Source: Hyphomicrobiales bacterium
GTDB taxonomy: Bacteria; Pseudomonadota; Alphaproteobacteria; Rhizobiales; Aestuariivirgaceae
DNA length: 64,000 bases
Assembly (NCBI GenBank): GCA_016792865.1
Contig: JAEUMJ010000007.1
Location: 1-64,000, forward strand
Direction of reading: 5' to 3'
Positions 40,333 to 48,986 of the stretch are shown here, piece after piece. Position 1 is the first letter of the stretch, and each line of letters starts with the position of its first letter. The notes below the pieces were generated by a model that saw only the letters and a program-made list of their open reading frames with translations, did not search any database and was not told the origin of the DNA. The position numbers were made by a program, and so were the translations under genes.

Positions 40333-41309
40333 GTGAGAACCCTGTCATCGCGCATGTGACGCGCGGCGGTACAATCGAGAGCAGTCATACCGGTGCCTTT
40401 GCCGTCAGCGACATGAACGGCATCATCCGGTCAGCGGCAGGCAACATCGATACGCCGGTCTTCCCCCGCTCCGCCATCAAGGCCTTCCAGTGCCTGCCCC
40501 TGATCGAGAGCGGTGCGGCAGAGCGTTTCGGCCTGACCGACGAGGAAATCGCTCTTTGCTGCTCGTCGCACAACGGGGAACCGGAACACCTGCGCGTCGC
40601 TGCCTCGATCCTCGCGAAGGCGGGAAACAGCGAAGAACTCTATGAGTGCGGCGCGCACTGGCCGCACGAGCGCAAAGACGTGGTCGAGCTTGCAAGCTCC
40701 GGCGGTGAGCCGCGCGCAATTCACAACAACTGCTCCGGCAAGCATGCGGGCATGTTGGCCCTGGCCCGGCAGCTTGAGGCGCAACCCGTTGGTTACGTGA
40801 CCCCGGAGCATCCCGTGCAGATCGCCGTGGCGAAAACCATTGCGCAGTATTGCAGCGTGGATATCCGCTCGGCCCCCATGGGCATTGACGGCTGCTCGGT
40901 GCCGACCTGGGCTTTTCCCCTCCGCAACATGGCCTTGGGTTTCGCCCGTCTCACCAACCCGCAGGATGGCGCAGCCGTGCGGATCATCCGGGCAGCACGC
41001 AATCACCCCTTCATGATTGCCGGCTCGAACCGCTTCGACACCGCCATCATGCAGAAGGTGCCGCGCCTTTTCATCAAGGTCGGTGCGGAAGGCGTCTATT
41101 GCGGCTGCATTCCCCATGCCGGGCTGGGTTTCGCGCTCAAGTGTGACGATGGCTCGATCCGCGCAGCGGAAGCCGCAGTGTCCGCGGTCTTGCTGAACCT
41201 CGACGTCTGGACACCCGAAGAACGGGCCTGCTTCGACGCCTATTGCCATACCACCCTGAAAAACTGGCGCGGCCTGGAAGTGGGCGCGGTAGAGGGCGTT
41301 CTCGCCTAG
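40329..41309 (+). CDS. L-asparaginase, Rhizobium type II (PF06089)
   Basis: 326 residues from the ATG at 40329. It belongs to the thermolabile rhizobial asparaginase family (AnsA-like), which is unrelated to E. coli AnsA/B. Family motifs are VTRGGTIESSHTGAFAV, RSAIKAFQCLPLIESG, CCSSHNGEPEH, NNCSGKHAGMLA and GIDGCSVPTWA. In the Rhizobium etli enzyme of this family the Cys and Lys of NCSGKH and the Cys of DGCS form a zinc site, and all are present here. Hydrolyses asparagine to aspartate and ammonia. Coupled to the MFS gene. Confidence 0.9.
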   Translation: MSENPVIAHVTRGGTIESSHTGAFAVSDMNGIIRSAAGNIDTPVFPRSAIKAFQCLPLIESGAAERFGLTDEEIALCCSSHNGEPEHLRVAASILAKAGNSEELYECGAHWPHERKDVVELASSGGEPRAIHNNCSGKHAGMLALARQLEAQPVGYVTPEHPVQIAVAKTIAQYCSVDIRSAPMGIDGCSVPTWAFPLRNMALGFARLTNPQDGAAVRIIRAARNHPFMIAGSNRFDTAIMQKVPRLFIKVGAEGVYCGCIPHAGLGFALKCDDGSIRAAEAAVSAVLLNLDVWTPEERACFDAYCHTTLKNWRGLEVGAVEGVLA

Positions 41310-42238
41310 CCCTTGGCCAGAAGGGCGCGGGTTTCCTCAAGGGTCGGCACGGAAGGTGCCGTGCCCCAGCGCGTGACGGAGATCCCTGCCACCGCAGAGC
41401 CAAATCGCGCCGCTGCCTCCGGTTCCTCACCCCGCGCAAGGGCTGCTGCAAAGCCACCGTTGAATGCATCCCCTGCCCCGGTGGTATCGATCACCTTCCC
41501 GGCATTGAAGGCGGGAATGTGCACCGACTTTTCACCCGTGTGCAGCAAGGCACCCTGGCCGCCGAGTGTGATGAGGGCCGCCCCCGCACCCTTTTTCAGG
41601 AGCACATCGCCGGCCTTGCGGGCGCTCGCGGTGTCCGTGACGGTCACACCCGTAATGCCCAGCGCCTCACTCTCGTTGGGCGTCACGAAATCACAGAGCC
41701 TGAAGATCGCATCATCGAGCGGAGCAGCGGGCGCTGGATTGAAGATGGTCCTGGTGCCCGCCGCCCTGGCAATTTCCAGGGCCCGGAAGGCCGCCGGAAT
41801 CGGCTGCTCAAGCTGGGTCATGAACACGGCCGCATCACGGATCGCGTCGGCATTCTTCTCGACATCGGCAACACCGATGGTGCCCGCCGCGCCCGCGACA
41901 ACGATGATGGCATTGGCGCCCGTGCCGTTCTGCACGAAGATGTAGGCCGCGCCGGTCGAGTTGTCCGCCACCTGCTCGATGCGCGTCGTCACGCCTTCAC
42001 GCGCATACATGGCAAGCGCCGCGGTGCCGAAATCATCCTTGCCCAGCTTGCTGATGAAGGTCACCTTGCCGCCGGAGCGGGCGGCGGCAACCGTCTGGTT
42101 GGAACCCTTGCCGCCCGGCCCCATGACGAAGGCGGACCCCAGAATGGTTTCGCCCATCACGGGCTGGCGATCGGCACGGAACGCGAGATCGGCAACATAG
42201 ATGCCGAGAATACAGACACCGGACTTCGCCATGGTCAT
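41306..42238 (-). CDS. rbsK: Ribokinase
   Basis: PfkB-family kinase, 310 residues. The first PfkB signature is MGPGGKGSNQTVAAARSGG; the catalytic signature is VIDTTGAGDAFNGGF with the base Asp. TPNESEALGITG and LITLGGQGALL are ribokinase-typical. I choose the ATG at 42238, which overlaps the RbsD-like gene stop by 4 bases. It is convergent with the asparaginase gene (4-base overlap of the ends). Phosphorylates ribose or a related sugar. Confidence 0.88.
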   Translation of the reverse strand: MTMAKSGVCILGIYVADLAFRADRQPVMGETILGSAFVMGPGGKGSNQTVAAARSGGKVTFISKLGKDDFGTAALAMYAREGVTTRIEQVADNSTGAAYIFVQNGTGANAIIVVAGAAGTIGVADVEKNADAIRDAAVFMTQLEQPIPAAFRALEIARAAGTRTIFNPAPAAPLDDAIFRLCDFVTPNESEALGITGVTVTDTASARKAGDVLLKKGAGAALITLGGQGALLHTGEKSVHIPAFNAGKVIDTTGAGDAFNGGFAAALARGEEPEAAARFGSAVAGISVTRWGTAPSVPTLEETRALLAKG

Positions 42239-42699
42239 GCGCCCGGCAGCTTGGCGTTCGGGTCGATCACGCCCATCTTGAAGAGGAAGCAGCCGTAGAA
42301 ACGGCGCTCGCGCGACTGCACCACGCAATAGGATTTCTTCGCCTGCTCATAAAAGGCAAAGCGCTCGATCGACCCCAGCGGGAAGGGCTTGCCTTCAGCG
42401 CGGTCGATTTCCTTCTGCACCTCCTGCTGCACCGGCGGTATGTCGTTCGGCGCCCCCACCACTTCCATGCGCATGGCAGGAACATCCACGAAGGTATCGA
42501 GCGGCAGCAGCGAAAGGATGGCCCTTGCCGCGCGGGCCGCATCGGCATCGATGCGCAGCATCTTGCCATAGGTCGTCATGCGGGCGACCGCATCCGCCGG
42601 AAAGTTCGAGTCGCAGAGAATCAGGTCGTTGCCGTGCCCCATCGAGGCCAGGGCATGAAGCACGTCAGCATTGAGCAATGGATCGATATTCTTGAGCAT
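42235..42699 (-). CDS. RbsD/FucU-family sugar mutarotase
   Basis: 154 residues from the ATG at 42699. RbsD/FucU proteins interconvert sugar anomers before phosphorylation. The His of ALASMGHGNDLILCDSNFP at the N-terminus is the catalytic one; ERFAFYEQAKKSYCVVQSRE and FYGCFLFKMGVI are closer to FucU than to RbsD. It precedes rbsK in an overlapping pair, so it presumably supplies the kinase with the right anomer. Confidence 0.85.
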   Translation of the reverse strand: MLKNIDPLLNADVLHALASMGHGNDLILCDSNFPADAVARMTTYGKMLRIDADAARAARAILSLLPLDTFVDVPAMRMEVVGAPNDIPPVQQEVQKEIDRAEGKPFPLGSIERFAFYEQAKKSYCVVQSRERRFYGCFLFKMGVIDPNAKLPGA

Positions 42700-42752
42700 C
42701 TTGTTCCTCCCGTGGCGCAAGGTTGCCCAAAGCAACGGGATTTCGCAACTGC

Positions 42753-44807
42753 TCAGATGTCCTTCACGAGGCGGAGCGCATCATAGATTGCCGCATGGGT
42801 GTTGCGCGCCGAAACGGCATCGCCGATCCGGTAAAGCGCAAACCGGCCATCCGGATTGCTGGCCACAGCCTGCGGCCTGCCCGCAATCAGCGCATTGTAA
42901 TCGACCTCGCCGAGATTGCGCGACCTGGGTTTCAGGGTGAAGTAAAGATCGTCCAGGGGCCGCGTGCCGTGATTGACGACGACCTGGTCGAAGCTCCGCT
43001 CCTTCCGCACGCCGCCGTAGTCGCTGCCGATCACCGCTTTCAGCAGGTTGCCATCACGCACGACACGTTCCAGCCGGAAGGTGACGGTGAAGGTGACATC
43101 ATGCTTCTGCAATGCGCGCATGTAGGGCACGAGGTTCATCCCCATCACGTCCGGCGCAAAGGACCGGTCGGGAGTCATGATCTCGACCCTGGCCCCGGAT
43201 TGCGCCAGCACCTCCGCCGCCATCAGCGCCGTATGATCGCCGGCGTCGTCGAAGAGAAGCACGTTGCTGCCCGGCTTGGCGTCACCCGTCAGGATATCCC
43301 ACGACGACACGACAAGTTCATTCCCCTCTTTCAGCACTTCGGTGTGCGGAAGGCCGCCGGTCGCGATGATCACCACATCGGGAGAAAGCGATTCAATATC
43401 AGCAGCTTCGGCGTAGGTGTTGAAACGGAACTTCACCCCCAGGCGCTGGCATTGCGCCATGCGCCAATCAATGATGCCGATCATTTCCGCGCGGCGTTTG
43501 GATCGTGCGGTGAGGCGCACCTGCCCGCCCGCCTGCGCCGCAGCCTCCATCACGGTCACGTCATGGCCGCGTTCGCCCGCCACCCGCGCCGCTTCCAGCC
43601 CCGCCGGGCCAGCGCCGACAATGGCCACGCGCCGCTTCTGCCCTGCCGGGGGAATGTCGTGCGGCATGGTGGTTTCGCGGCCGGTCGCCGGATTGTGGAT
43701 GCAGTAGGCATCGCCCCCCTGATAGATGCGGTCGAGGCAATATGTGGCGCCGACGCAGGGGCGAATGTCCTCCTCGCGCCGGGCGATGATCTTCCGCACG
43801 ATGTTGGGGTCGGTCATGTGGGCACGGGTCATGCCGACCATGTCCACCTTCCCGGATGCGATGGCGTGACGGGCCGTTGCAACGTCGGGGATGCGGGCGG
43901 CGTGAAACGTCGGGAAGCGCGTTTCCGCCCGGATCTCGCCGGCAAAATCGAGATGCGGCGCAGATGCCATTCCCTGCACCGGGATCACGTCGGTCAAAGC
44001 TGCGTCCGTGTCGATATGGCCGCGGATGATGTTGAGGAAATCCACGAGGCCGGACGCCTTGAGGCGACGGGAGATTTCCAATCCATCCGCCTTGGTGATG
44101 CCGTTGTCCATCACCTCGTCGGCGGTGTAGCGGACGCCCAGCAGGAACTCGGGGCCGACCCGCTTGCGGATCGCGCGCAGCGTGTCGAACAGGAAGCGCA
44201 GGCGATTGTCGAGGGATTGCGGCCCATAGGGTCCGTCCAGCTCGTTTGTTGCGGGCGAGATGAACTGGTCGAGCAGGTGGCCGTAGCACTCAAGCTCGAT
44301 GCCATCCATCCCGGCGGCTTTCATGCGTTCGGCGGCGTCGGCAAAATCCGTGATGATGCGGGCAATATCCCAGTCCTCGATCACCTTCGGAAAGGCCCGG
44401 TGCGACGCTTCCCGATTGTGCGAGGGGCTGACGACCGGAAGCCAGTCGCCCTTTGACCAGCCGGTGCGGCGGCCCAGATGCGTAAGCTGTATCATGATCG
44501 CCGCGCCGTGCTCATGCACTTCGTCGGTCATCTTCCGCAGCCAGCCGACCACCTCATCCTTGTAGGCCAGGACATTGTTGAAGACAGGCGGAGAGTCCCG
44601 CGACACCGCCGCCGAGCCTGCCGTCATCGTCATGGCGATGCCGCCCTTGGCGCGCGCCACATGATAGGCACGGTACTTGTCCTTCGGCATCCCCTCTTCC
44701 GGATATGCCGGTTCATGAGAGGTAACGATAATTCGGTTGCGAAGGGTGAGGTGCTTGAGCTGGTAGGGCTGGAGCAGCGGGTCGGAACTGGAAACAAGCG
44801 TGGCCAT
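42753..44807 (-). CDS. Old-Yellow-Enzyme/TMADH-type flavoprotein (N-methylproline demethylase-like)
   Basis: 684 residues from the ATG at 44807. An N-terminal FMN TIM barrel (LQPYQLKHLTLRNRIIVTSH, GIELECYGHLLDQFISP) is joined to a C-terminal FAD/NAD domain (RVAIVGAGPAGLEAARVAGE), the layout of trimethylamine dehydrogenase and dienoyl-CoA reductase. It most resembles rhizobial proteins called N-methylproline demethylase (StcD); the substrate is not proven. The iron-sulfur motif is C351-x2-A354-x2-C357-x11-C369: Ala replaces one of the usual four Cys. The gene lies between an ABC ATPase gene and rbsD, odd company for an amine demethylase. Confidence 0.8.
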   Translation of the reverse strand: MATLVSSSDPLLQPYQLKHLTLRNRIIVTSHEPAYPEEGMPKDKYRAYHVARAKGGIAMTMTAGSAAVSRDSPPVFNNVLAYKDEVVGWLRKMTDEVHEHGAAIMIQLTHLGRRTGWSKGDWLPVVSPSHNREASHRAFPKVIEDWDIARIITDFADAAERMKAAGMDGIELECYGHLLDQFISPATNELDGPYGPQSLDNRLRFLFDTLRAIRKRVGPEFLLGVRYTADEVMDNGITKADGLEISRRLKASGLVDFLNIIRGHIDTDAALTDVIPVQGMASAPHLDFAGEIRAETRFPTFHAARIPDVATARHAIASGKVDMVGMTRAHMTDPNIVRKIIARREEDIRPCVGATYCLDRIYQGGDAYCIHNPATGRETTMPHDIPPAGQKRRVAIVGAGPAGLEAARVAGERGHDVTVMEAAAQAGGQVRLTARSKRRAEMIGIIDWRMAQCQRLGVKFRFNTYAEAADIESLSPDVVIIATGGLPHTEVLKEGNELVVSSWDILTGDAKPGSNVLLFDDAGDHTALMAAEVLAQSGARVEIMTPDRSFAPDVMGMNLVPYMRALQKHDVTFTVTFRLERVVRDGNLLKAVIGSDYGGVRKERSFDQVVVNHGTRPLDDLYFTLKPRSRNLGEVDYNALIAGRPQAVASNPDGRFALYRIGDAVSARNTHAAIYDALRLVKDI

Positions 44808-44897
44808 GGCGACAGCTTGTCCGGATTCCGGACCGCTCTCAAGATGCCGTGCGGCCGAAATTATTTCAACCGCGCGACGCCGATTTCTCACACAGGC

Positions 44898-45953
44898 TCA
44901 ATCGCGGATGCGCTGGCCGGTTTCCGTGTCGAAGAGGTAGATGCGCGCCGCGTCGAAATTGAGCGAGACCGGCGTGTCGATCGCCTGGCGATAGGTGCGA
45001 TCTGCCCGCGCGATCACCAGCTTGCCGCCATGATCGACAGCGAGCAGCGTCTGGTCCCCGGTCGGCTCGATCGAATAGACCTTCGAATTCAGGTGGCCGC
45101 TGCCCGTCTTGGCGACGGACACGTCCTCCGGCCTCACGCCCAGCGTGACATTGGCGCGATTGCCCTTGCCCGCCTTCGGCACCTTCACGTCGGCGGCCAC
45201 GAAGGCGCCGTTCTCGATGTTGCCCCTGATCAGGTTCATGGGGGGCGAGCCGATGAAGCCCGCCACGAATACATTGGCCGGATCGTTGTAGACCTCATCG
45301 GGCGTACCCAGTTGCTGGATGCGGCCGCGGTCCATGATCGCCACGCGGTCGGCGAGCGTCATGGCTTCGATCTGGTCATGGGTGACATAAATCGTGGTGG
45401 TCTGGAGGCGCTTCTGGATGTGCTTCAGCTGTGCCCGCATGGACAGGCGCAGCTTGGCATCCAGGTTCGACAGCGGCTCGTCCATGAGGAAGACGCGCGG
45501 ATGGCGCACGATGGCGCGGGCAAGGGCGGCACGCTGGCGCTGCCCGCCGGAAAGGGCCTTGGGCTTGCGGTCGAGATAGTCGCCGAGTTCCACCATGGCG
45601 GCGGCTTCGCGCACCTGCTGGTCCTGCTTCTCGCGCGGCACGTTGCGCATCCGGAGCGGGAAGCGGATGTTCTCGTAGATCGACATGTTGGGATAGAGCG
45701 CGTAGCTCTGGAACACCATCGCCACGTCGCGGTCACGGGCATCGACCTCGTTGACACGCTCGCCGTCGATCAGGATGTCGCCGCTGCTCGGGTCTTCCAG
45801 CCCGGCCACCATGCGCATGGTGGTCGTCTTTCCGCAGCCGGACGGCCCCAGGAAAACGATGAACTCCTTGTCCTTGATCTCAAGGTCGATGGCGTCAACG
45901 CCAACGACACTTCCCCAAGCCTTCGTCACCTTTTTCAGGCTGATGGATGCCAT
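44898..45953 (-). CDS. ABC transporter ATPase, MalK/UgpC type
   Basis: 351 residues. Nucleotide-binding domain with Walker A GPSGCGKT (residues 36-43), the signature LSGGQRQR, VFLMDEPLSNLDAKLR and the switch YVTHDQIEAMT. A C-terminal TOBE/OB domain (VTLGVRPEDVSVAKTG) marks the CUT1 carbohydrate-importer class. No permease or binding-protein gene is beside it, so it may serve a transporter encoded elsewhere, as shared MsmK-like ATPases do. It is first in a same-strand series with the flavoprotein, rbsD and rbsK (90-base gap to the flavoprotein). Confidence 0.9.
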   Translation of the reverse strand: MASISLKKVTKAWGSVVGVDAIDLEIKDKEFIVFLGPSGCGKTTTMRMVAGLEDPSSGDILIDGERVNEVDARDRDVAMVFQSYALYPNMSIYENIRFPLRMRNVPREKQDQQVREAAAMVELGDYLDRKPKALSGGQRQRAALARAIVRHPRVFLMDEPLSNLDAKLRLSMRAQLKHIQKRLQTTTIYVTHDQIEAMTLADRVAIMDRGRIQQLGTPDEVYNDPANVFVAGFIGSPPMNLIRGNIENGAFVAADVKVPKAGKGNRANVTLGVRPEDVSVAKTGSGHLNSKVYSIEPTGDQTLLAVDHGGKLVIARADRTYRQAIDTPVSLNFDAARIYLFDTETGQRIRD

Positions 45954-46090
45954 GCCCTGTTACCTCCCACGGACAATTCATGTTCAGTTTCTTGCTCTTG
46001 AGCGGCGCACACCGACCACCTAAGCAACCTTGGAACGGGTTGGAAATGTGGAAAAGCGGGCAGCCACCGGACAGTGCTTTATAGCACATA

Positions 46091-46118
46091 TTGACAGTTG
46101 TGAATTCAAAAGTATCTT
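46091..46118 (+). promoter_or_regulatory. Candidate sigma70 promoter for the SAF-domain dehydrogenase
   Basis: TTGACA (46091-46096), a 16-base spacer and TATCTT (46113-46118), 33 bases before the start codon at 46151. The surrounding stretch is AT-rich against the local GC-rich background. It lies in the 197-base divergent gap 45954-46150. Confidence 0.5.
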
Positions 46119-46150
46119 AATCCAGTATTTTTCAGGATCGGAACTCGGCC

Positions 46151-47485
46151 ATGACATCGAAGACCTTGAGCATCACCGGAAATCTGCCGGCAGACATGGC
46201 CGCACGGCTGGAGGCGACGGGCCGCCCCATCCGCGTCGGGCTGATCGGCTCCGGCGAGATGGGCACGGACATTGTCACCCAGTGCGACCAGATGAAGGGC
46301 ATCACGGTTGCCGCCATTGCGGAAGTGCGCCCCGGTGCAGCCGCCAAGGCCCTGCAGATCGCAGGTCGCAATAGCGACAGCCATCGTGATGCATCAACGC
46401 AATCCGCTTTCGATGCGGCACTTGAGGCCGGCAAGACCGCGCTCACTGAGAACGCGCAGCTTGTCTGCTCCAGCCCCCACATCGATGTGGTGATCGATGC
46501 CACGGGGCGTCCCGGCGTGGGCGCCGAGATCGGCCTCACCGCCATGGAACACGGCAAGCATCTGGTGATGATGAACGTCGAAGCCGATGTCACCATCGGC
46601 GCTTACCTGATGAACGAAGCCAAGCGCCTGGGCGTTGTCTACACGCTGGGCGCGGGTGACGAACCCTCCTCCTGCATGGAACTCATCCATTTCGTGAAGA
46701 GCCTCGGCTATCCCATCATTGCCGCCGGCAAGGGCAAGAACAACCCGCTCAACATCAAGGCGACGCCGGACGAATACATGGCCGAAGCCAAGGCGCGGAA
46801 CATGAATGCCCGCATGCTGGTGGAATTCGTCGATGGCTCCAAGACCATGGTGGAAATGGCGGCCATCTCGAATGCCACAGGCCTTGTGCCCGACCGCCCC
46901 GGCATGCACGGGCCAGCCGCCACGCTTGACGTGCTGGCCGAGACGCTCTGCCCCAAGGAAGACGGCGGCGTGCTCTCGCGTTCCGGCGTCGTCGATTACT
47001 CCATCGGCAAGGGCGTGGCTCCGGGCGTGTTCGTCATCACCAAGGCACCGCACGAACGCATTCACGAGCGCCTTACCGACCTCAAGATGGGCAAGGGCCC
47101 CTACTTCAAGTTCATCCGCCCCTACCACCTCACCAGCCTTGAAGTGCCTCTCTCCTGCGCCCGCGCCGTTCTCTACCGGTCTGCGGACATGGTGCCGCTC
47201 AGCGTTCCCACGTCCGAGGTCTGTGCAGTGGCCAAGAAGGATCTGGCACCCGGCGAAAAACTGGATGCGATCGGCGAATACACCTATCGCGCCTGGATCA
47301 TGGAGCGGAAGGAAGCCGCCACGGCCAAGGCCGTGCCATGCGGCCTCCTGGAAGGCGGCAAGGTGACGAAGCCCATCAGGATGGGCGAACTGCTGACGTC
47401 GGACAATTGCTCCGTCGATACCGGCACCAAGATCTTCGAATTGCGCCAGCGCCAGGACAAGATGCTGAAGGCAATGAACGCCTGA
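46151..47485 (+). CDS. SAF-domain NAD(P)-dependent dehydrogenase (homoserine-DH-like)
   Basis: 444 residues. The N-terminal half is a Rossmann fold (IRVGLIGSGEMGTDIVTQC; VVIDATGRPGVGAEIG; HGKHLVMMNVEADVTIG) like homoserine dehydrogenase. The C-terminal third looks like a SAF domain (VAKKDLAPGEKLDAIGEYTY), as in sialic-acid synthase and antifreeze-type proteins. Such proteins are widespread in rhizobial carbohydrate loci with unassigned reactions, and the usual homoserine-dehydrogenase name is probably wrong. The PfkB kinase follows after a terminator. Confidence 0.75.
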   Translation: MTSKTLSITGNLPADMAARLEATGRPIRVGLIGSGEMGTDIVTQCDQMKGITVAAIAEVRPGAAAKALQIAGRNSDSHRDASTQSAFDAALEAGKTALTENAQLVCSSPHIDVVIDATGRPGVGAEIGLTAMEHGKHLVMMNVEADVTIGAYLMNEAKRLGVVYTLGAGDEPSSCMELIHFVKSLGYPIIAAGKGKNNPLNIKATPDEYMAEAKARNMNARMLVEFVDGSKTMVEMAAISNATGLVPDRPGMHGPAATLDVLAETLCPKEDGGVLSRSGVVDYSIGKGVAPGVFVITKAPHERIHERLTDLKMGKGPYFKFIRPYHLTSLEVPLSCARAVLYRSADMVPLSVPTSEVCAVAKKDLAPGEKLDAIGEYTYRAWIMERKEAATAKAVPCGLLEGGKVTKPIRMGELLTSDNCSVDTGTKIFELRQRQDKMLKAMNA

Positions 47486-47504
47486 GGCGGATAACCATTC
47501 AGCA

Positions 47505-47543
47505 GGGCCCCTTCAATCTCACTTGACCGGGGCCCTTCTTCTT
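47505..47543 (+). terminator. Rho-independent terminator after the SAF-domain gene
   Basis: Perfect 7-bp stem GGGCCCC (47505-47511) / GGGGCCC (47529-47535) with a 17-base loop, followed by TTCTTCTT. It starts 20 bases after the stop codon and separates the dehydrogenase from the kinase gene. Confidence 0.75.
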
Positions 47544-47592
47544 GCAGACTGCCAGGGAAAACGGGCAGCGTACCGGATTGGGGAGGTCATTC

Positions 47593-48540
47593 ATGCCGCG
47601 CTATGATTATTCATCCATGGGGTTCTACACCTATGATTGCCTCGGCTGGCCCTTCACCGAAGTGCCTCCGGGCGGCGGCACCGTTTTCATTGATGAATTG
47701 ACGCTGGCGGTTTCGGGCGCAGCCGGAACGGCGACCATCGCTGCAGCAAAGATGGGCCTCAAGACCCTTGCCGTGGGCGGCGTCGGCGAGGACATGATGG
47801 GCGACTGGGTGCTCGAACGCCTCAAGGCATTCGGCGTCGATGTGTCGACCATGCAGCGCAAGCCCGGCTGGAAGACCTCTTCCTCCATCGTTCTCACCCG
47901 CGCCGATGGCTCCCGCCCTGCCCTTCACATGGCGGGCGCCACCAAGGACTTCTTCGTCGATGAGAACATGTTCCCCCAGGTGACCGACGCGAAGGTGTTC
48001 CATGTGGGCGGGGTCGGCCTGACCCAGGCCATGGACAAGGGCCAGAACGCCAAGGTGATGAAAGCCGCGCAGGAACGTGGCGCCATCACCACGGTGGACG
48101 TGTTCGCCGGATCGCCGAAGGACCTGCCCGCCATTGCCAGCGTTCTTCCGTATACGGATTACTTCATGCCCTCCATCGAGGAGGCCCAGGCCCTCACCGG
48201 CCTGAAGGACCATGGCGACACCGCCAGATATTTCCTCGACATGGGGGTGAAGGCCTGCGTGCTGACGCTGGGCGGTGACGGTGCCTACTATCACGACCGC
48301 GATGGCGTGAAGTTCCGCATCCCTGCCTTCGACATCAAGGTCAAGTGCACCTGCGGCTGCGGCGACGCCTTCAATGCCGGATTCGCCGTGGGACTGGTGA
48401 AGGACTTCGATCCCGAAATGCGGGTGCGGTTTGCCCAGGCGACATCCGCCCTGAATGCCACGGGGCTGGGATCACAAGCCGGTGTGGTTAATTTCGATCA
48501 CACGCTCAACTTCATGAAAACACAGCCAACCCGGCCCTGA
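47593..48540 (+). CDS. PfkB-family carbohydrate kinase
   Basis: 315 residues from the ATG at 47593, with GGGAGG 6 bases before it. N-terminal substrate region SGAAGTATIAAAKMGLKTLAVGGVG. The C-terminal anion-hole/base motif is CTCGCGDAFNAGF (Cys252, Cys254, Cys256, base Asp258) in place of the common DTTGAGDAF. The catalytic Asp is kept but the region is cysteine-rich. The sugar is unknown. Its position next to a SAF-domain dehydrogenase and divergent from an ABC-ATPase/rbsDK group suggests pentose or polyol use. Confidence 0.83.
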   Translation: MPRYDYSSMGFYTYDCLGWPFTEVPPGGGTVFIDELTLAVSGAAGTATIAAAKMGLKTLAVGGVGEDMMGDWVLERLKAFGVDVSTMQRKPGWKTSSSIVLTRADGSRPALHMAGATKDFFVDENMFPQVTDAKVFHVGGVGLTQAMDKGQNAKVMKAAQERGAITTVDVFAGSPKDLPAIASVLPYTDYFMPSIEEAQALTGLKDHGDTARYFLDMGVKACVLTLGGDGAYYHDRDGVKFRIPAFDIKVKCTCGCGDAFNAGFAVGLVKDFDPEMRVRFAQATSALNATGLGSQAGVVNFDHTLNFMKTQPTRP

Positions 48541-48560
48541 GTCAGTCAGCCTGACTGACT
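48540..48560. repeat. Perfect 10-bp palindrome at the end of the kinase gene
   Basis: AGTCAGTCAG and CTGACTGACT flank a single C at 48550. The left arm begins in the kinase stop codon. Each arm repeats a 4-base unit. No T-run follows, so it is not a classic terminator. It could be an operator for the small gene 90 bases on, or an mRNA-stabilising hairpin. Confidence 0.45.
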
Positions 48561-48650
48561 GTTCTGACCCCTTGCGACGCGGGAAAAGTCACCACACATT
48601 AACTTCTGTGGGACGAGGATTGTCCTGCTCAGACAGCAAAGGAGTCGCAT

Positions 48651-48911
48651 ATGTCGAGATCAAAGCGTCGCACGCCGATCATTCCTGTTGCCAACATTGA
48701 ATCCGAGAAGACCGAAAAGCGCCTTGCTCACCAGCGTGAGCGGAAGTGGCTTCACGATCATCTGAACCCTCGGACGGCGAGCATGGAGGATTTCGACATC
48801 AAGATGTTCCATCTCCACCCTCACAGCGGAAGGGACAGCTTCGCCAAGGGCGGGCGTGAGTTCCTCGGTCACCGCGCGATGTACGACGACCCGCGCAGCA
48901 TGACCAAATAG
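48651..48911 (+). CDS. Small basic protein of unknown function
   Basis: 86 residues. The strong ribosome site AAAGGAG lies 6 bases before the ATG, and a terminator follows, so it is a stand-alone expressed gene. It has a basic N-terminus (MSRSKRRTP), a charged helix (ESEKTEKRLAHQRERKWLHD) and a His/Phe-rich segment (FDIKMFHLHPHSGRDSFAKG). No membrane segment, no signal. No family recognised. Confidence 0.65.
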   Translation: MSRSKRRTPIIPVANIESEKTEKRLAHQRERKWLHDHLNPRTASMEDFDIKMFHLHPHSGRDSFAKGGREFLGHRAMYDDPRSMTK

Positions 48912-48933
48912 TCTGGAACAGAATTCAAAACAG

Positions 48934-48967
48934 AAAAGCCGCGGAGGAATGACCTTCGCGGCTTTTT
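48934..48967. terminator. Bidirectional terminator between small gene and rpsU
   Basis: AAAAGCCGCG (48934-48943) pairs with CGCGGCTTTT (48957-48966) around a 13-base loop, with T-rich tails in both directions. It lies between convergent genes and can serve both. Confidence 0.8.
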
Positions 48968-48986
48968 GCTTCCAGACAGGAAGAAA

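Noticed and set aside
42723..44456. 577-codon plus-strand open frame
   Set aside because: Antisense to the flavoprotein gene, no recognisable fold.
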